From NCBI GenBank assembly GCA_022036555.1, contig CM039122.1, positions 4,301,043 to 4,365,042 of the forward strand: a stretch of 64,000 nucleotides of DNA, in the 5' to 3' direction. Positions 33,584-44,676 of this stretch are shown one piece after another. A program made the translations under genes and the position numbers. Origin of the DNA: Microstegium vimineum (taxonomy: Eukaryota > Streptophyta > Magnoliopsida > Poales > Poaceae). Each line of letters opens with the position of its first letter. Position 1 is the first letter of the stretch. The notes under the pieces were generated by a model. It saw nothing but the letters and a program-made list of their open reading frames with translations. It searched no databases and had not been told where the DNA came from.

Positions 33584-36500
33584 GACTGCGCGGCTGTCGC
33601 CTCGGCTTTCGCCTGGGCGACCTCGACCTGGCCTTCTCCAGCGAGGCTCGGAGGACAGGGAGCTGGCCCAACGACTCCTGCGTCCGAAGGATGAACTGGG
33701 ACTTGTCGTACGACCTCGCCCTTAGTGCCTACCAGGGACAAAAAGGAAGGTTATCAGAAAGGAGCAGCGAAATAACCGAGGTAAATCGAAAGGGAAAGGA
33801 CAAAACTTACCTCCATCCCCCGGAACAAATCCGCGGAAGCGACCTCCGCCGACACGCGCGCCACGTGGGCAAGCCACGCCCGGAACTCCTCCAGGTGCTC
33901 CCACTCCCTGAGCTCAGCTTGGTCATCGAGTTCGAGGGAGGTGCGCCCTGGGTCTTGGGGGTCGGCCAGCTTGAGGCGCTCCTGCCCCAGAGCCTGCTGC
34001 GGCGCTCGATCCTCCCCTGGACCTCTCGCATGAGGCCATGGCGCATCTCGGGGTCACCCCCGTGGAGCCTCACTCGCTCCGCCAAAGTGGGGAAGGAGGT
34101 CGCCCCGTCGAGCCCGGTACTCCTGGCCTCAGACGACTGCCCGGCCTCGACGACAAACCGAGCAGCCGCCTCGGACACTGTCGCGTCCGGCGCGCCGCTC
34201 CCGTGCACCACGACGGTGGTCCCCTCCGGTTCCGACTGGGGGGCCGTCGCCGCAGCTATCTCCCCGGGACCATCAGTTCCGTCACCATATCGGCCACCTC
34301 TTCAGCAGTGGCCGTCACCGACATCCCCGCCATCTCCGCCGCGGGCGTCGCCTCGAGCTCCTCGGCCCGTCCCCCCTCCTCAGGCTCTGGAACCGGCGCC
34401 GAAGTCCCCTCAACGAAGGCCTCCGCCGGTGATGGCTCCTCCGACGCGGCAGCAGCCGCACCCCCGCGCTTGAGTCGCAGACGCGCCTCCCGTGACGCGA
34501 GGCTCTCGGGCCACCGCCTCGGCGCCGGGCGCGCCGGCGTCTCTTCGACGCTGGTAGTGGTCAAGTCGACCACCTCCACTTCTACGGCGGCTTGGGGCTC
34601 GACCCCTCTGTCACGGCCGTCGTCGACGCCGGCTCCGCGCCTTCCGAGGCTGCGGGCGCGCCCCCCTCCGACGGGTGGGTGAGCACGGCCTTGACCGCCA
34701 CTCCGGCGGACCCCGCCGACGCGGCGGGCCGACCTGTCTCTTCCCCGCTCGAGCTAGCTCCGCGGCGGCCTGCGCCTGCCCTCGCCCCATCGCCTCCCGC
34801 GCCTTAGCCGCCCACGCCGCCTTGGGGTGAGGGTCGAAGGGGACGGGGCGGCGGGACTGGCCCGACGACCATCGTGACCGCAGCCCCCGCCCTCAGCCTC
34901 TTGGCCGGAGTGAGGGCCGCACCCTCCGCCAAGCGTTTCGTCCTGAAAAAGGAACCCATACGCGACGGTAAGCACAAGTCATAACCAACGAAAAACACTC
35001 GGGATCAGCAGGAAAGCAACTTGCCCCAGCGGAGTCATGGAGTCCCGACCAATGGACCTCGAACCGCTCGGGGGCTTCTGCGAGGCACGCCGGGAGCCAC
35101 TTCTCCCGCCAGCGCTGGCCGCGGCAGGGGTCGAGGCCGCCCCCGGCGCCGTCTCCTGGGCAGGGGCCGACGACACTCCTGTCGTCCCCCTCTTGACCTC
35201 CTCCTACGCCGACGGGCCCGGCGCCCGTACGCTCGACCGGGTGGGCGCCGGAGGCGTGCTCGACCGACCCCTCGACGGGGATCGCGACGAACGGTCCGCG
35301 CGTCTGCCGCGACACTTCACCTTGAGGAGCCACGGGGCGCTCGCCCCGCGGCTCAATCTCGCCAGTTGGGGCCGACCTCGACGTCGACCCCTCTCCTCCT
35401 CCGGTTCCAGCGGCCGCCCTCTGCCGCTCGGGAACCGCTTGTTCCTCCTCGAGCCCTCCTTGCGGCTCGGCCTCCCCGTCGCTGCTCTCCTCCTCCTCCT
35501 CCTCCTCCTCCTCCTCCGAGGGCGACTCCTCGGAAAGGTTGGCCCGCCTCTGCCGGGCCCGGCGTTGTTCGCGCTCCTGCTTCTCTCGGGCCCTTTTGCC
35601 CTTGTCCTTCTTCGCCTTGTCCTTGTCCTTCTTCTCCTGCTCGGCCTGAAGGCGTCTCGCCTGGGAGTCGCCCCGCTCCTCCTTCACGGTGGCAGCGACT
35701 TCCGGAAGATGACGTCCCCCTGAGGAACAAAGACAGTTAGGACGCAGGCAAAGAAGGCGAACAAGACAGGCAAAAGGACATTAACAGAGAAAAGGTGTCG
35801 TACCGGCTGGACATGCCCCTGGTCGGGCATCATGGGGACGCTGGCGACGCCCCCACCTCGAACGCGCCGGCGAATGAGGCGCGTACTCGGTGAACCACCC
35901 TCTCGAGGGGTAGCTCGTCCTCCATGAGGGACACCCCGTGAGATCGACACCCGGGCGCATCTCGTCGAGGCGTAGCGGGCGAGCCATCAGCGGCACGACC
36001 CGCGCTGGTGGAAAGCCGAAGCAACGATCGCCGCCGTGAGTCCCGCCTTTTTTAGACGGGCGATCGCGCGAGCAGGTGGCCGAGGCGCGACTGCTTCTTC
36101 TTCTCGACGCCGTACCTCCAGTGGTCGGGCCTTGAGTCGATCGTCCTCCCGGTATAGGCGGGGAGCAAGCCGTCGTCGTTCCTCAGGTAGAACCACCCGG
36201 AGTGCCATCCGGAGTGGCTCGACGTGAGCTTCGCCGGGATCCAACTGTCCGCCCTCTTGAGGGCGATGCTGCAGCACCCCGTCCTGACCACCCTGCGGTT
36301 GCCGAGTCCGGCCGACGCATGGAACAGGCTCACCTCGAACAGGTGGAGCCACAGGTCCCAGTGCGGCTCCATCCCCAGGTATCCTTCGCACACGGCGGTG
36401 AAAACCGCCGCGTGACAGATACCGTTGGGGAGAGGTGCTGGAGCTCCACGCCGTAGTGGTGGAGGATCCCGCGCAGGAGACGGTTGGGGGGAGCGCCCAG

Positions 36501-36920
36501 CCCCGCCCGGTGGAAGGCTTCAAAGCTAACCACGTAGCCCTCCGGCGGGTTGGGCTCAACATCCTCCCGCGGTGGCACTACCCACTCGGGCCGGTCGACG
36601 GAGGTGATGGGCCAGAGGAGACCGCTCTCCACCAGATCTCCCAGAGCGCCACGGTCGCCGAAGACGGGAGCCAGGCATCGGGGCCGCGCAGGCTGTAGCT
36701 GGCCCATGAGGGCAGGGAGGCTGGTGCGCTCGGATGTGGGGGTGGAAGGTATGTTCCCAATCTCTCCTCTCACTACTCTTGCGCGCGCAGAGGTCCGGCT
36801 CGGAAGGAGGCAGGGAAGGCGATGGCGAGAAGGAGGCAGGGAAGGCAATGGCGAGAAGGAAGCAGCCGACTCCCCACCTCCGGTATTTATCACCGGAAGC
36901 CCAACCGGCGGATCCAACAA
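33584..36920 (-). pseudogene. Gypsy-type 'Transposase_28' (gag-like) ORF, antisense to the LTRs, broken
   Basis: The minus strand encodes PEGYVVSFEAFHRAGLGAPP, NRLLRGILHHYGVELQHLSP, then in another frame CEGYLGMEPHWDLWLHLFEV and SSHSGWHSGWFYLRNDD. This is the 'putative gypsy type transposon' domain common in grass gag-like proteins. A one-base loss near 36425 separates the two parts. Further on (34893-35687) a charged Lys/Glu-rich region (EEEEEEEEEESSDG; KKDKDKAKKDKGKRAREKQE) and Ala/Glu/Arg-rich coiled-coil-like frames follow in shifting frames. The 3' end runs into LTR 1 at 33583. It lies opposite to the LTR TATA boxes. Long plus-strand frames here are composition shadows. Confidence 0.78.
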
Positions 36921-37144
36921 ACAGGCAAGTGAATCTCCGCATTTAATGCGCCCACCTACCCCTCCTCGTATTCCTCCAGGATAAGGCGCACCGTCGTGTC
37001 ATCGGGTTCCACACCGCACTCCGCGTCGCGCCCTGCGCCTGCTACTGTTGCGGCCGAACGGACATCTCCTAAAAAAACGCGCCTACAGCGGACAACGCGT
37101 GACGGTAAGCGTTATCTTCGGAGGTAAGCAACGGACATCGACCC

Positions 37145-38200
37145 GTCCATCAAAATCTCGAGGGAACGAAGGCTGGCCCTCAAACGGGGTTCGACAACCA
37201 CCCTCGAGTACCTGAGGACAGAAAGGACCTCGGGTTATGGACTCCGCTTCACCCTCAAATCTCGAGGGGGCGAAGGCTGGCCCCATGAACAGGGTTCGAC
37301 AGGCGCCCTCGAGCACTCGAGCCCAACGGGCGGATCAACAAAAACACAGGTATTCCCCGCGTTTAATACACCCACCTACCTACCCCTTTGTATTCCACAG
37401 GATAGGACGTCACCTTCGGAGGCGAGCGGCGGACGTCGACCCGTCCGTCAAAACCTCGAGGGAGCGAAGGCTGGCCCTTGCATAGGGTTCGACAACCACC
37501 CTCGAGTACCTGAGGTCAGGAAGGACCCAGGGTTATGGACTCCGGTCCGCCCCCAAAATCTCGAGGGGGCGAAGGCTGGCCCTACGAACGGGGTTCACAG
37601 CCGCCCTCGAGTACTCGAGTCAGGGATGACCCAGGGGGGGCCGGCGCGAGCCCCTAGCTCGAGAACGAACTCTCGAGCCCCCCCGGGACATATCCGAGGC
37701 ATAACCACGGAATACCCAAGGATCCCTACCCGGGAGGCATCGAGCCACCAACTCCCATCGAACGGAGTTGGCACCTAGGTAAGCCATACGGTCTTGCTTA
37801 ATGAGAACGCCTCAGGGCTTCTATCGACCCCTATCGAATGGGGCACGAGTTCTCACTTGGATTCTTACCCGTACCGGGCAGATTTCTGCCCGACACCAGC
37901 TCACAGAGGACTTCGAGGCTCGTCCTAACGAGGATAGCACGATGCTCTTCGCCCCGCAATCCGAACGCAAGGATCCATGGGAAGGACGCTAGGAGGTAGT
38001 GAAAGCCCAGCCACGCGGGGCTCGAAGGCCAGACTACGCGCGACACCCCTCGACGAAAGAGGGTTGAAAACACTCGTAGCCTAGCAGACAGAGTCGACCC
38101 TCGGTAGGGGCACTGTGACTCCAGTGTAACACTCGAGGGAGCGAAGGCTGGCCCTCGGAAGGGTTCGACAGCCGCCCTCGAGCACCTCCTTTTCAGGGAA
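37145..38200 (+). repeat. Five dispersed ~70-bp units in the LTR-element body
   Basis: The pattern CTCGAGGGxGCGAAGGCTGGCC, then GGGTTCGACA, then CCCTCGAGTAC recurs at about 37157, 37260, 37457, 37559 and 38132. The units are rich in CTCGAG and non-coding. They lie between the antisense ORF and LTR 2. Confidence 0.85.
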
Positions 38201-38390
38201 AGGAACGCTCATAACTGGTGAACGGAATCGACCGCTCGGTAGGGCGCCACGACTCCAGGTAATCCTGAAATCCCCTCGATAAAACACACGTCAAAGCCCC
38301 CAGAGGAGTTCTTAATCACTCCTCTGAGGCCTCGGGGGCTACCCCTGCGGGGTGCGCTCGCGCGCACCCCACGGAGAATCGAACCTCTTA

Positions 38391-39701
38391 CAGTCGGGTA
38401 CAAAGGTAAGGGGTACCCTAAACCCTTCGATAAATTGACGCTCAACATAGCAACCATTTTTAAGACAGGACCCGATCAAGCCGCTCAAGTCCACAAAGAA
38501 GGGCCCATCACACGAAGGCCCCCCGCACCGGCAGCAGCAGCCAGTCGTGGGCCGGCCCACCTCTGGAGAAACAGACGGACAAGGGGTCGAACGAACGACC
38601 CCTCCGCCTCCGCCTCGACCCGACTGACGGACAAGGGGTCGAATGAACGACCCCTCCGCCTCCGCCTCGACCCCGACTAACGGACAAGGGGTCGAACGAA
38701 CAACCCCTCCGCCTCCGCCTCAACCCTCGAATGACGGACGGGGGGTCGAACGAACGACCCCCGGGTGGGAAGCTCGATCAGCTCACCTGCTCCCGGTATG
38801 GGTTAAAGGGGATCCGATGCACTCACCTGCCCCCGTCTAACGCCATGGGCGCCCACGACCGCAGTCAAATCCATCAACTCACCGCCCGTGCCCTGGACTC
38901 CGTCAACTGCGCTATTGCTGTAGCCACGTCGCGAGTACGGACTCCAGAGGCACCCCTCAAGCCATGAACAGGACAGCCCTCGACTGTGTCTTCGGGGATA
39001 TGACAGGATCACGCCGGCCTCGACCCTCCCTCGACCGGGGGGCTCGACCACCATCCCCAACCACTCCGGCATGGCTCCCGTTCAATCCATCCCACGTCAA
39101 CTGTGGGGCTCGTACCTGTCTACAAAAGGCCGACCGCACGGCGCCATGACGTGCCGCCACGTCCAGTCCGCCATCACCATGCCCTGGAGCACTGGAAGGA
39201 CGGGAAGGCCACGCCGCCACAGTGATCGACGTCCCTTCGTCAGCACGGTGCCACGGACATGCCTCCCATGCTGCTATAGTTTAGGACCTTGTACTCTCAG
39301 GCCTCCCCTTGGTCTATAAAAGGGGACGCCGGGATAGAAGAAAGGGAAACAGACACGGGCTCGGATACTTCGCACTCAGACATCAGCTCTGACCCTCATA
39401 CACCACACACCCGACTGCTTGATCGACCTCTCAAGCAATCAACCAACCACCTAGGATAGCCCTGCTAGCCCTAGGCCTTAGCTCGTCCTGAGCACCCCCG
39501 TGTAAACCTGCTTGTACCCCCCTTGTACGAGCACTTCGGTGCAAGATAATACAATCCATCCTCCCCCGCTGGACGTAGGGCCTTCTTTGCCCGAAGCAGG
39601 ATAAATCTTGTGTTCTTGTTGCATCACATCTGGGAGAGGGAGCACGCAATATACAAATTTACTAGTTGGTGGTCTTGACCCCCTGGGTCATAACACCGAC
39701 A
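38391..39701 (+). repeat. Second LTR (1.3 kb), diverged
   Basis: It runs from (C)AGTCGGGTAC, a damaged TGTCGGG, to AACACCGACA. It has the U3 tandem repeats, TATA box and U5. A purine-rich GAGGCCTCGGGGGCTAC at 38326-38342 resembles the sequence next to LTR 3 but is separated from LTR 2 by 48 bases containing a perfect hairpin (GGGGTGCGC TCGC GCGCACCCC, 38349-38370). Confidence 0.85.
39315..39321 (+). promoter_or_regulatory. TATA box of LTR 2
   Basis: TATAAAA within CTTGGTCTATAAAAGGGG, about 900 bases into the LTR and in the same context as in LTR 3. It sets the direction of LTR transcription as plus. Confidence 0.75.
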
Positions 39702-39776
39702 CTTACTAACTCTGCAGGTCAATGGCAAAAGCCCCTATGCGGATTCTTCTTATCCGCACAGAGGCTCGGGGGCTAC

Positions 39777-41133
39777 TGTCGGGTACAAAGGTAAGGGGTA
39801 CCCTAAACCCTTCGATAAACTGACGCTCAACATAACAACCATTTTTAAGATAGGATCCGATCAGCCGCTCGAGTCCATGAAGAAAGGCCCATCACACGAA
39901 GGCCCCCCGCATTGGCCACAACAACTAGTCGTGGGCCGGCCCATTCCCGGAAAAAATAGACGGACAGGGGGTCGAACGAACGACCCCTCCGCCTCCGCCT
40001 CGACTCCGACTGACGGACAGGGGGTCGAACGGACGACCCCTCCGCCTCCGCCTCGACTCCGACTGACGGACAGGGTCGAACGGACGACCCCTCCGCCTCC
40101 GCCTCGACTCTGACTGACGGAAGGGTCGAACGAACGGCCCCTCCGCTTCAACCCCCCGAATGACGGACGGGGGGTCGAACGAACGACCCCCGGACAGGAA
40201 GCTCGATCAGCTCACCTGCTCCCGGTATGGGGTAAAGGGGATCCGATGCGCTTACCTGCCCCCGCCTAACGTCATGGGCGCCCAATACAACGGTCAAATC
40301 CACCAACTCACCACCCATGCCCTGGACCTCCGTCAGCTGTGCTGCCGCTGTAGCCACGTCGCGAGTACGGACTCCAGAGGCACCCCTCGACCCATGAACA
40401 GGACAACCCTCGACAGTGTCTTCAGGGATACGACAGGGCCACGCTGGCCTCGACCCCCCTCGACCAGGGGGCTCGATCCCTGGTCCCAACCACTCCAGCA
40501 TGGGACCCGTCCCGTCCGCTCCGTCCTGCCTCAGCTGTGGGACTCGCACCCATCTTCCGAAGGTCAACCCCGCTGCGTCACGCTGTACGGCGGAGTCCAG
40601 TCAGCCATCACCACACCCCGAACACCGGAAGGACGGGAGGGCCACGCCGCCACACGTGATCGACGTCCCATCGCAAGTATGGCGTCGCCGACACCCCTCC
40701 CATGCCTCTACAGTTTAGGAATTCTGTACTCTTAGGCCTCCCTTGGTCTATAAAAGGGGACGTTGGGATAGAAGGAGGGGGGACTTTCTTTTTCCGAATT
40801 CAAAGAAGGAGACCCACCTACGTCAGTTTCATACCCCTCACACCGATTGCTTGAACGACAGATCAAGCAGTCCACCACCCGATCACCTAGGATAACCCCG
40901 CAAGTCCTAGGCCTCAGCTCATCCTGAGCACCCCGTGTAAACCAGCTTGTACCCCCTGTACGAGCACCTCGGTGCAAGATAATACAATTCATCCTACCCC
41001 GCTGGACGTAGGGCCTCCTGTGTCCGAACCAGGATAAATCTTGTGTTCTTCTTGCATCATGTCTGGGAGAGGGAGCACGCAATATACAAATTTACTAGTT
41101 GGTGGTCTTGACCCCCGGGTCATAACACCGACA
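39777..41133 (+). repeat. Third (3') LTR, full length 1357 bp
   Basis: TGTCGGGTAC to AACACCGACA, immediately preceded by the purine-rich GAGGCTCGGGGGCTAC and followed by the ATTTG target duplication. It includes U3 tandem repeats, TATA and the R/U5 region shared with LTR 2. Confidence 0.9.
40749..40755 (+). promoter_or_regulatory. TATA box of LTR 3
   Basis: TATAAAA within CTTGGTCTATAAAAGGGG. From a 3' LTR it could drive read-through into the downstream RNase H relic and beyond. Confidence 0.75.
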
Positions 41134-41250
41134 ATTTGAATAGGGAGGCAAATCAAGTAGCGCATGAGTTAGCTAGGCAAGCTTCTGTCTCTAAAGCAAA
41201 TCTATCTGGAACGAGATGATCCCCTGATTTTATTTAAAATATTAAAATCA
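41134..41250 (+). pseudogene. RNase H-like (RVT_3) coding relic, right part
   Basis: Immediately after the element the sequence continues NREANQVAHELARQASVSK, the C-terminal RNase H helix with the REAN...AH...A pattern. Joined across the target duplication it follows SIEHL of the left part, which proves one frame was split. A base loss near 41222 shifts the expected DDPPDF tail. Confidence 0.82.
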
Positions 41251-41376
41251 GTCGTCGGAACAATACGTATATATCGATCTGCACACACCTGAAAACTCGA
41301 CGAAGACGATAGGGTGGATGTCGCGCAAGCCTCGTGTATTGGGCAGTGGAGGAGGTCGTCATAGCGACGCTGCTAT

Positions 41377-43028
41377 TAGACTGTCCGCAGTGCTATTCCT
41401 CTAAATCCACCCTCTATCTGTCCAGTCATCAAGATTCTCTCATCTATATGTTTTTTTCTCCGCACTCATCATCCTCTATATTGCATACTCTATATCAACT
41501 ACTAATATTAGAGTTTATTTATAATTTTATCAAAATATATTTATTTGAGATCTTGTTTTGAAGGATTTATTGAAACGAATTTAATGACATATACGAAATT
41601 TAATTTGGTCTTTTAATTTATGAGTTATAACATTTTTAGGACAGCTAAAATGGTATTTCACGGAAATCGAAAACGTGGGGCCCGAGAGGCATGCGGGCTA
41701 CCCGCATGCCGTCCCTCCGCGAGCGCGCTAGTGATAGCGTCTGACCGGCTGTCAGTTTGCGTCCCGTAGACAAGCAGTCTTACGGAGAAGACGGAGGAGA
41801 GAGAGAGCATTTGCATCGATGATCGCGGGAGGATTTGCATCTCGATCCACTCCTGAGCCGATCGAATGCCTGGCCGGCGGCGCAGGTGCAGATCCTCCGA
41901 TTTAGACGCGCGCCCGCTGCGATATTCCTAACAGATCGATATATACTAGCACGAGCGGGCGCGCTCCGCTGCGCCGGGCAGTCCAAGCCAAAACTAAACA
42001 TCATAGAATTTACTCATTTAGTAGCATATTAACATAGAAGAGTAAAGATGAGGTTGAATCCAATGAAAAACAATCGCTTTCTTTGATAAAATATTGAAAA
42101 AATGGTAGTTCAGTCATGCGGCCAAAAAGCATAAACAATTTGTTTCCAATATTGTTTCATGCGCAGTGGGCCCAAAGAAACGGAAATCCACAGCGTGGCC
42201 AGCCATAGATGCCAAACAAATGCAAAAATAAGTTTCAAGTAGAATTAAGAAACCATGTATTCGTATGTAAACAACATACATGTCCTAAGACATCTAAACA
42301 TAGATGTTAAATCAGTTCATGAAAATAATTATAAATTAAGGATCATCTTGAACAAAACATAGGACGTCCCTAGTAATATAGTCTCTATTTATATATCCAT
42401 GTCTATTAGTAGTCATATCCTCTCTCTCTCTATCCATCGTCCTGTAAGGCTATCCGTACTCTTCATCCTCTATATGCAACCTCTAAAAGAAATATTCTGT
42501 CCTGGTCAGCGACATTTCTTTCTCTATACATATTTTTTCCGCACCGATCATCCTATATAACTCATCCTCTATATCCACTACCAACAGTGGGACCCACATG
42601 TTTATAAATAAAATTTATCATACATGTGAGATCTTGTTTTGAAGGATTTATTGAAACAAATTTAATGATATAAACGGAATTTAATTTGGATTTTTGGTTT
42701 GAGTTAAAGTAATTTTTAGTTGATTGAAAAAGTTGTGCACGCTTTTCGAGAGAAGACTGATCCAATCCACAGCTGATTCCTCACGCGCGTGCATGCGTTC
42801 TGTGGCTGCTGGGTCACAGTGGTGGGGCCACAAGGCTGATACCGCACGTCCGCAACATCGTCAAACATAGCGTTTCTGCTGCTGTCATTTTGGTTAGAGA
42901 CAGAGAGGAAGCAGTGCGTAGTTTTTTTACTGTAAACTTTCTTTCCCTCCAGATCTTTTACAGCTTCCCACTGCTTACTGTAAACTTTCCCTCCAGATCT
43001 TTTACAGCTTCCCACTGCGGACAGTCTA
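41377..43028. mobile_element. 1.65-kb element with perfect 16-bp terminal inverted repeats
   Basis: TAGACTGTCCGCAGTG at 41377-41392 and its exact complement at 43013-43028. Inside, the left-hand ~260 bases (41383-41640) recur in related form at 42447-42720 (shared GAGATCTTGTTTTGAAGGAT), so it may be two nested copies of one MITE. The middle has a GC-rich patch (41.67-41.98 kb) with a perfect hairpin at 41688-41710. There is no transposase and no clear target duplication. Confidence 0.65.
42930..43020 (+). repeat. Tandem duplication of ~45 bp
   Basis: TACTGTAAACTTTC...CCAGATCTTTTACAGCTTCC occurs twice in succession near the right end of the TIR element. Confidence 0.88.
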
Positions 43029-43347
43029 AGGCTGTAAGTAGACACCTGACTCCTAGTTGACTTGCTAGAAAATTCGAAAAGAAAAAAAGGTGAACACATT
43101 ACATGCAAATAATAGGCATAAGGTTACTGAATTAGACAAGACACTGATGTTCTGCAAAAGCAATAAAATAATATAAACCTAAAAAGGGAAGCAAAATTAA
43201 CACAATAATACTAACAAAGCATGAATGTCTTAACCTAAATTCCTATTATATAGGAAAATTAAGGCAATTGAGAATGGAAAGGTTTTTGGACTGACATTTG
43301 TTTCCTTTTGATTGACCAAAGGAACCAAAGACAAATATGCACACATG

Positions 43348-43665
43348 AGAGCAACTTTAACGTATAGCACCTCTGGTGGCGCTTAGCTCCGCCACGTCAG
43401 GTGGTGCTTGCTTGTTCTATTTTGCTCCAATGTATAAACTCTACTAGCACCAGTTAAATGGGACCCGCAAGAAGTAAACTATTATTCTTTCTCACTCTCC
43501 ACATCTCTTCCCAATCAGTTTTCTCTCTCCTAGCACCAGGTGCTAGAATATGCAACAGTTGCCATGAGGTGCCAAGCTAGCACCACCCCTCCAATGTATT
43601 GCACCTCATCTTTTATTTTCTCTCTCCTTCTAGCACCACCTTAGCACACACATTGGAGCTGCTCT
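43348..43665. mobile_element. Tourist-like MITE (~318 bp)
   Basis: Ends AGAGCAACTTTAACGT and (complement of the right) AGAGCAGCTCCAATGT, with interior words TAGCACC/GGTGCTA in both orientations. No clean target duplication. Confidence 0.72.
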
Positions 43666-44670
43666 GACACACCAATCAAAATGGGTGGTTTCCATATTCG
43701 GGCTACCAAGAAACTGAATTCCATAAAGTGGGAAGGAATATCATGCGAAGCACTTTTCCAATAATCGTCAGCCAATGTAGGTCCTATATTCACCCGGTGA
43801 TGAGTACAAAGAAAATAGAGTAAACATTAACTCTCAACTGAAGGGAATATAACTTTAGAAATCTGAACATGTATTGCTATTTAAGGTCGGGCACATACAA
43901 CTCTAAAATTTGTGTGCATTCGTTGGCATATTTAGTTTTGGATATGGACCTACAAAGATGGATAGGTATCCTAATCTTGTTCATAGTGTTTTGTATCATA
44001 TATGGATTTGATAAATTGATTTAGCATATTCGTTACTAAAAAGAAAGCTCCGATCGAAAGCAATAAGATCTGAGTAATGTTATATCCTCAAAGACCAAAG
44101 AAAGGAACAACAATCTTTGCAGTGAGAAATTTCAGTAAGCTTACATCATCCCCTATTAAGATTTAGTAAACAGGGGTTTCTTCTTAAGGATGTGAACCTA
44201 AGAAAAACTACGACATCTAACTGGAATTGGTATGACAGGAATATCTCTGTAGTACCTCACCGTGGTCTAAAAAATGTAAAAACACAAGTAGAAAGCATGA
44301 ATATTACATCCATTTAGACACTAATAGTCCTCACCGTTGCAGAATGTGTTGTACGTTGACCTTCTCAATAAGCTTTTGGATCTATTCAGTGGAGCATATT
44401 GTACAAATTAGCAGCAGCTGTTACCAAATTAGTTTGGTAGCCTGAAAAAACAAAGACCATAGCTTCTCAATCAGCTTCTGGATCCATTTGAGTGGAGCAT
44501 ATTGTACAGATTAGCAGCATATGTTACCAAATTAGTTTGGTAGCATGAAAAATCAAAGACCAAACACATAATGTCAAACCATGTTAATGAAAGGTAACAA
44601 ACCTGAGCAGAATTGAAATAGCTTGCAATTGATGATGCATGTAGATGGCACATTAGATATATCTAGAATG
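43666..44670. other. Intergenic DNA with a 102-bp tandem duplication
   Basis: There is no gene. 44361-44462 and 44463-44563 are two diverged tandem units (CTTCTCAAT...GGAGCATATTGTACA...ACCAAATTAGTTTGGTAGC). Confidence 0.7.
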
Positions 44671-44676
44671 AATAAT

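Larger units (their letters stand above)
32851..41133 (+). mobile_element. Recombinant gypsy-type LTR retrotransposon, three LTR copies
   Basis: The element begins TGTCGGGTA and ends AACACCGACA, with the 5-bp target duplication ATTTG at 32846-32850 and 41134-41138. It comprises a shortened first LTR (32851-33583), a body with an antisense gypsy-type ORF (33584-36920) and repeated non-coding DNA (37.1-38.3 kb), a diverged second LTR (38391-39701), a 75-bp spacer ending in the purine-rich GAGGCTCGGGGGCTAC, and a full third LTR (39777-41133). LTR 1 resembles LTR 3 more than LTR 2. No reverse transcriptase, integrase or protease is present, so it is non-autonomous and rearranged. It splits an RNase H-like frame. 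Confidence 0.88.

Noticed and set aside
33418..35740. Plus-strand frames of 200-350 codons in the LTR element
   Set aside because: They are shadows of the antisense gypsy-type ORF and are Pro/Ala/Arg/Ser low-complexity; the minus strand carries the recognisable domain.
38375..38392. GAATCGAACC as a tRNA T-arm on the minus strand
   Set aside because: No cloverleaf can be formed with the neighbouring hairpin; more likely part of a recombination scar.
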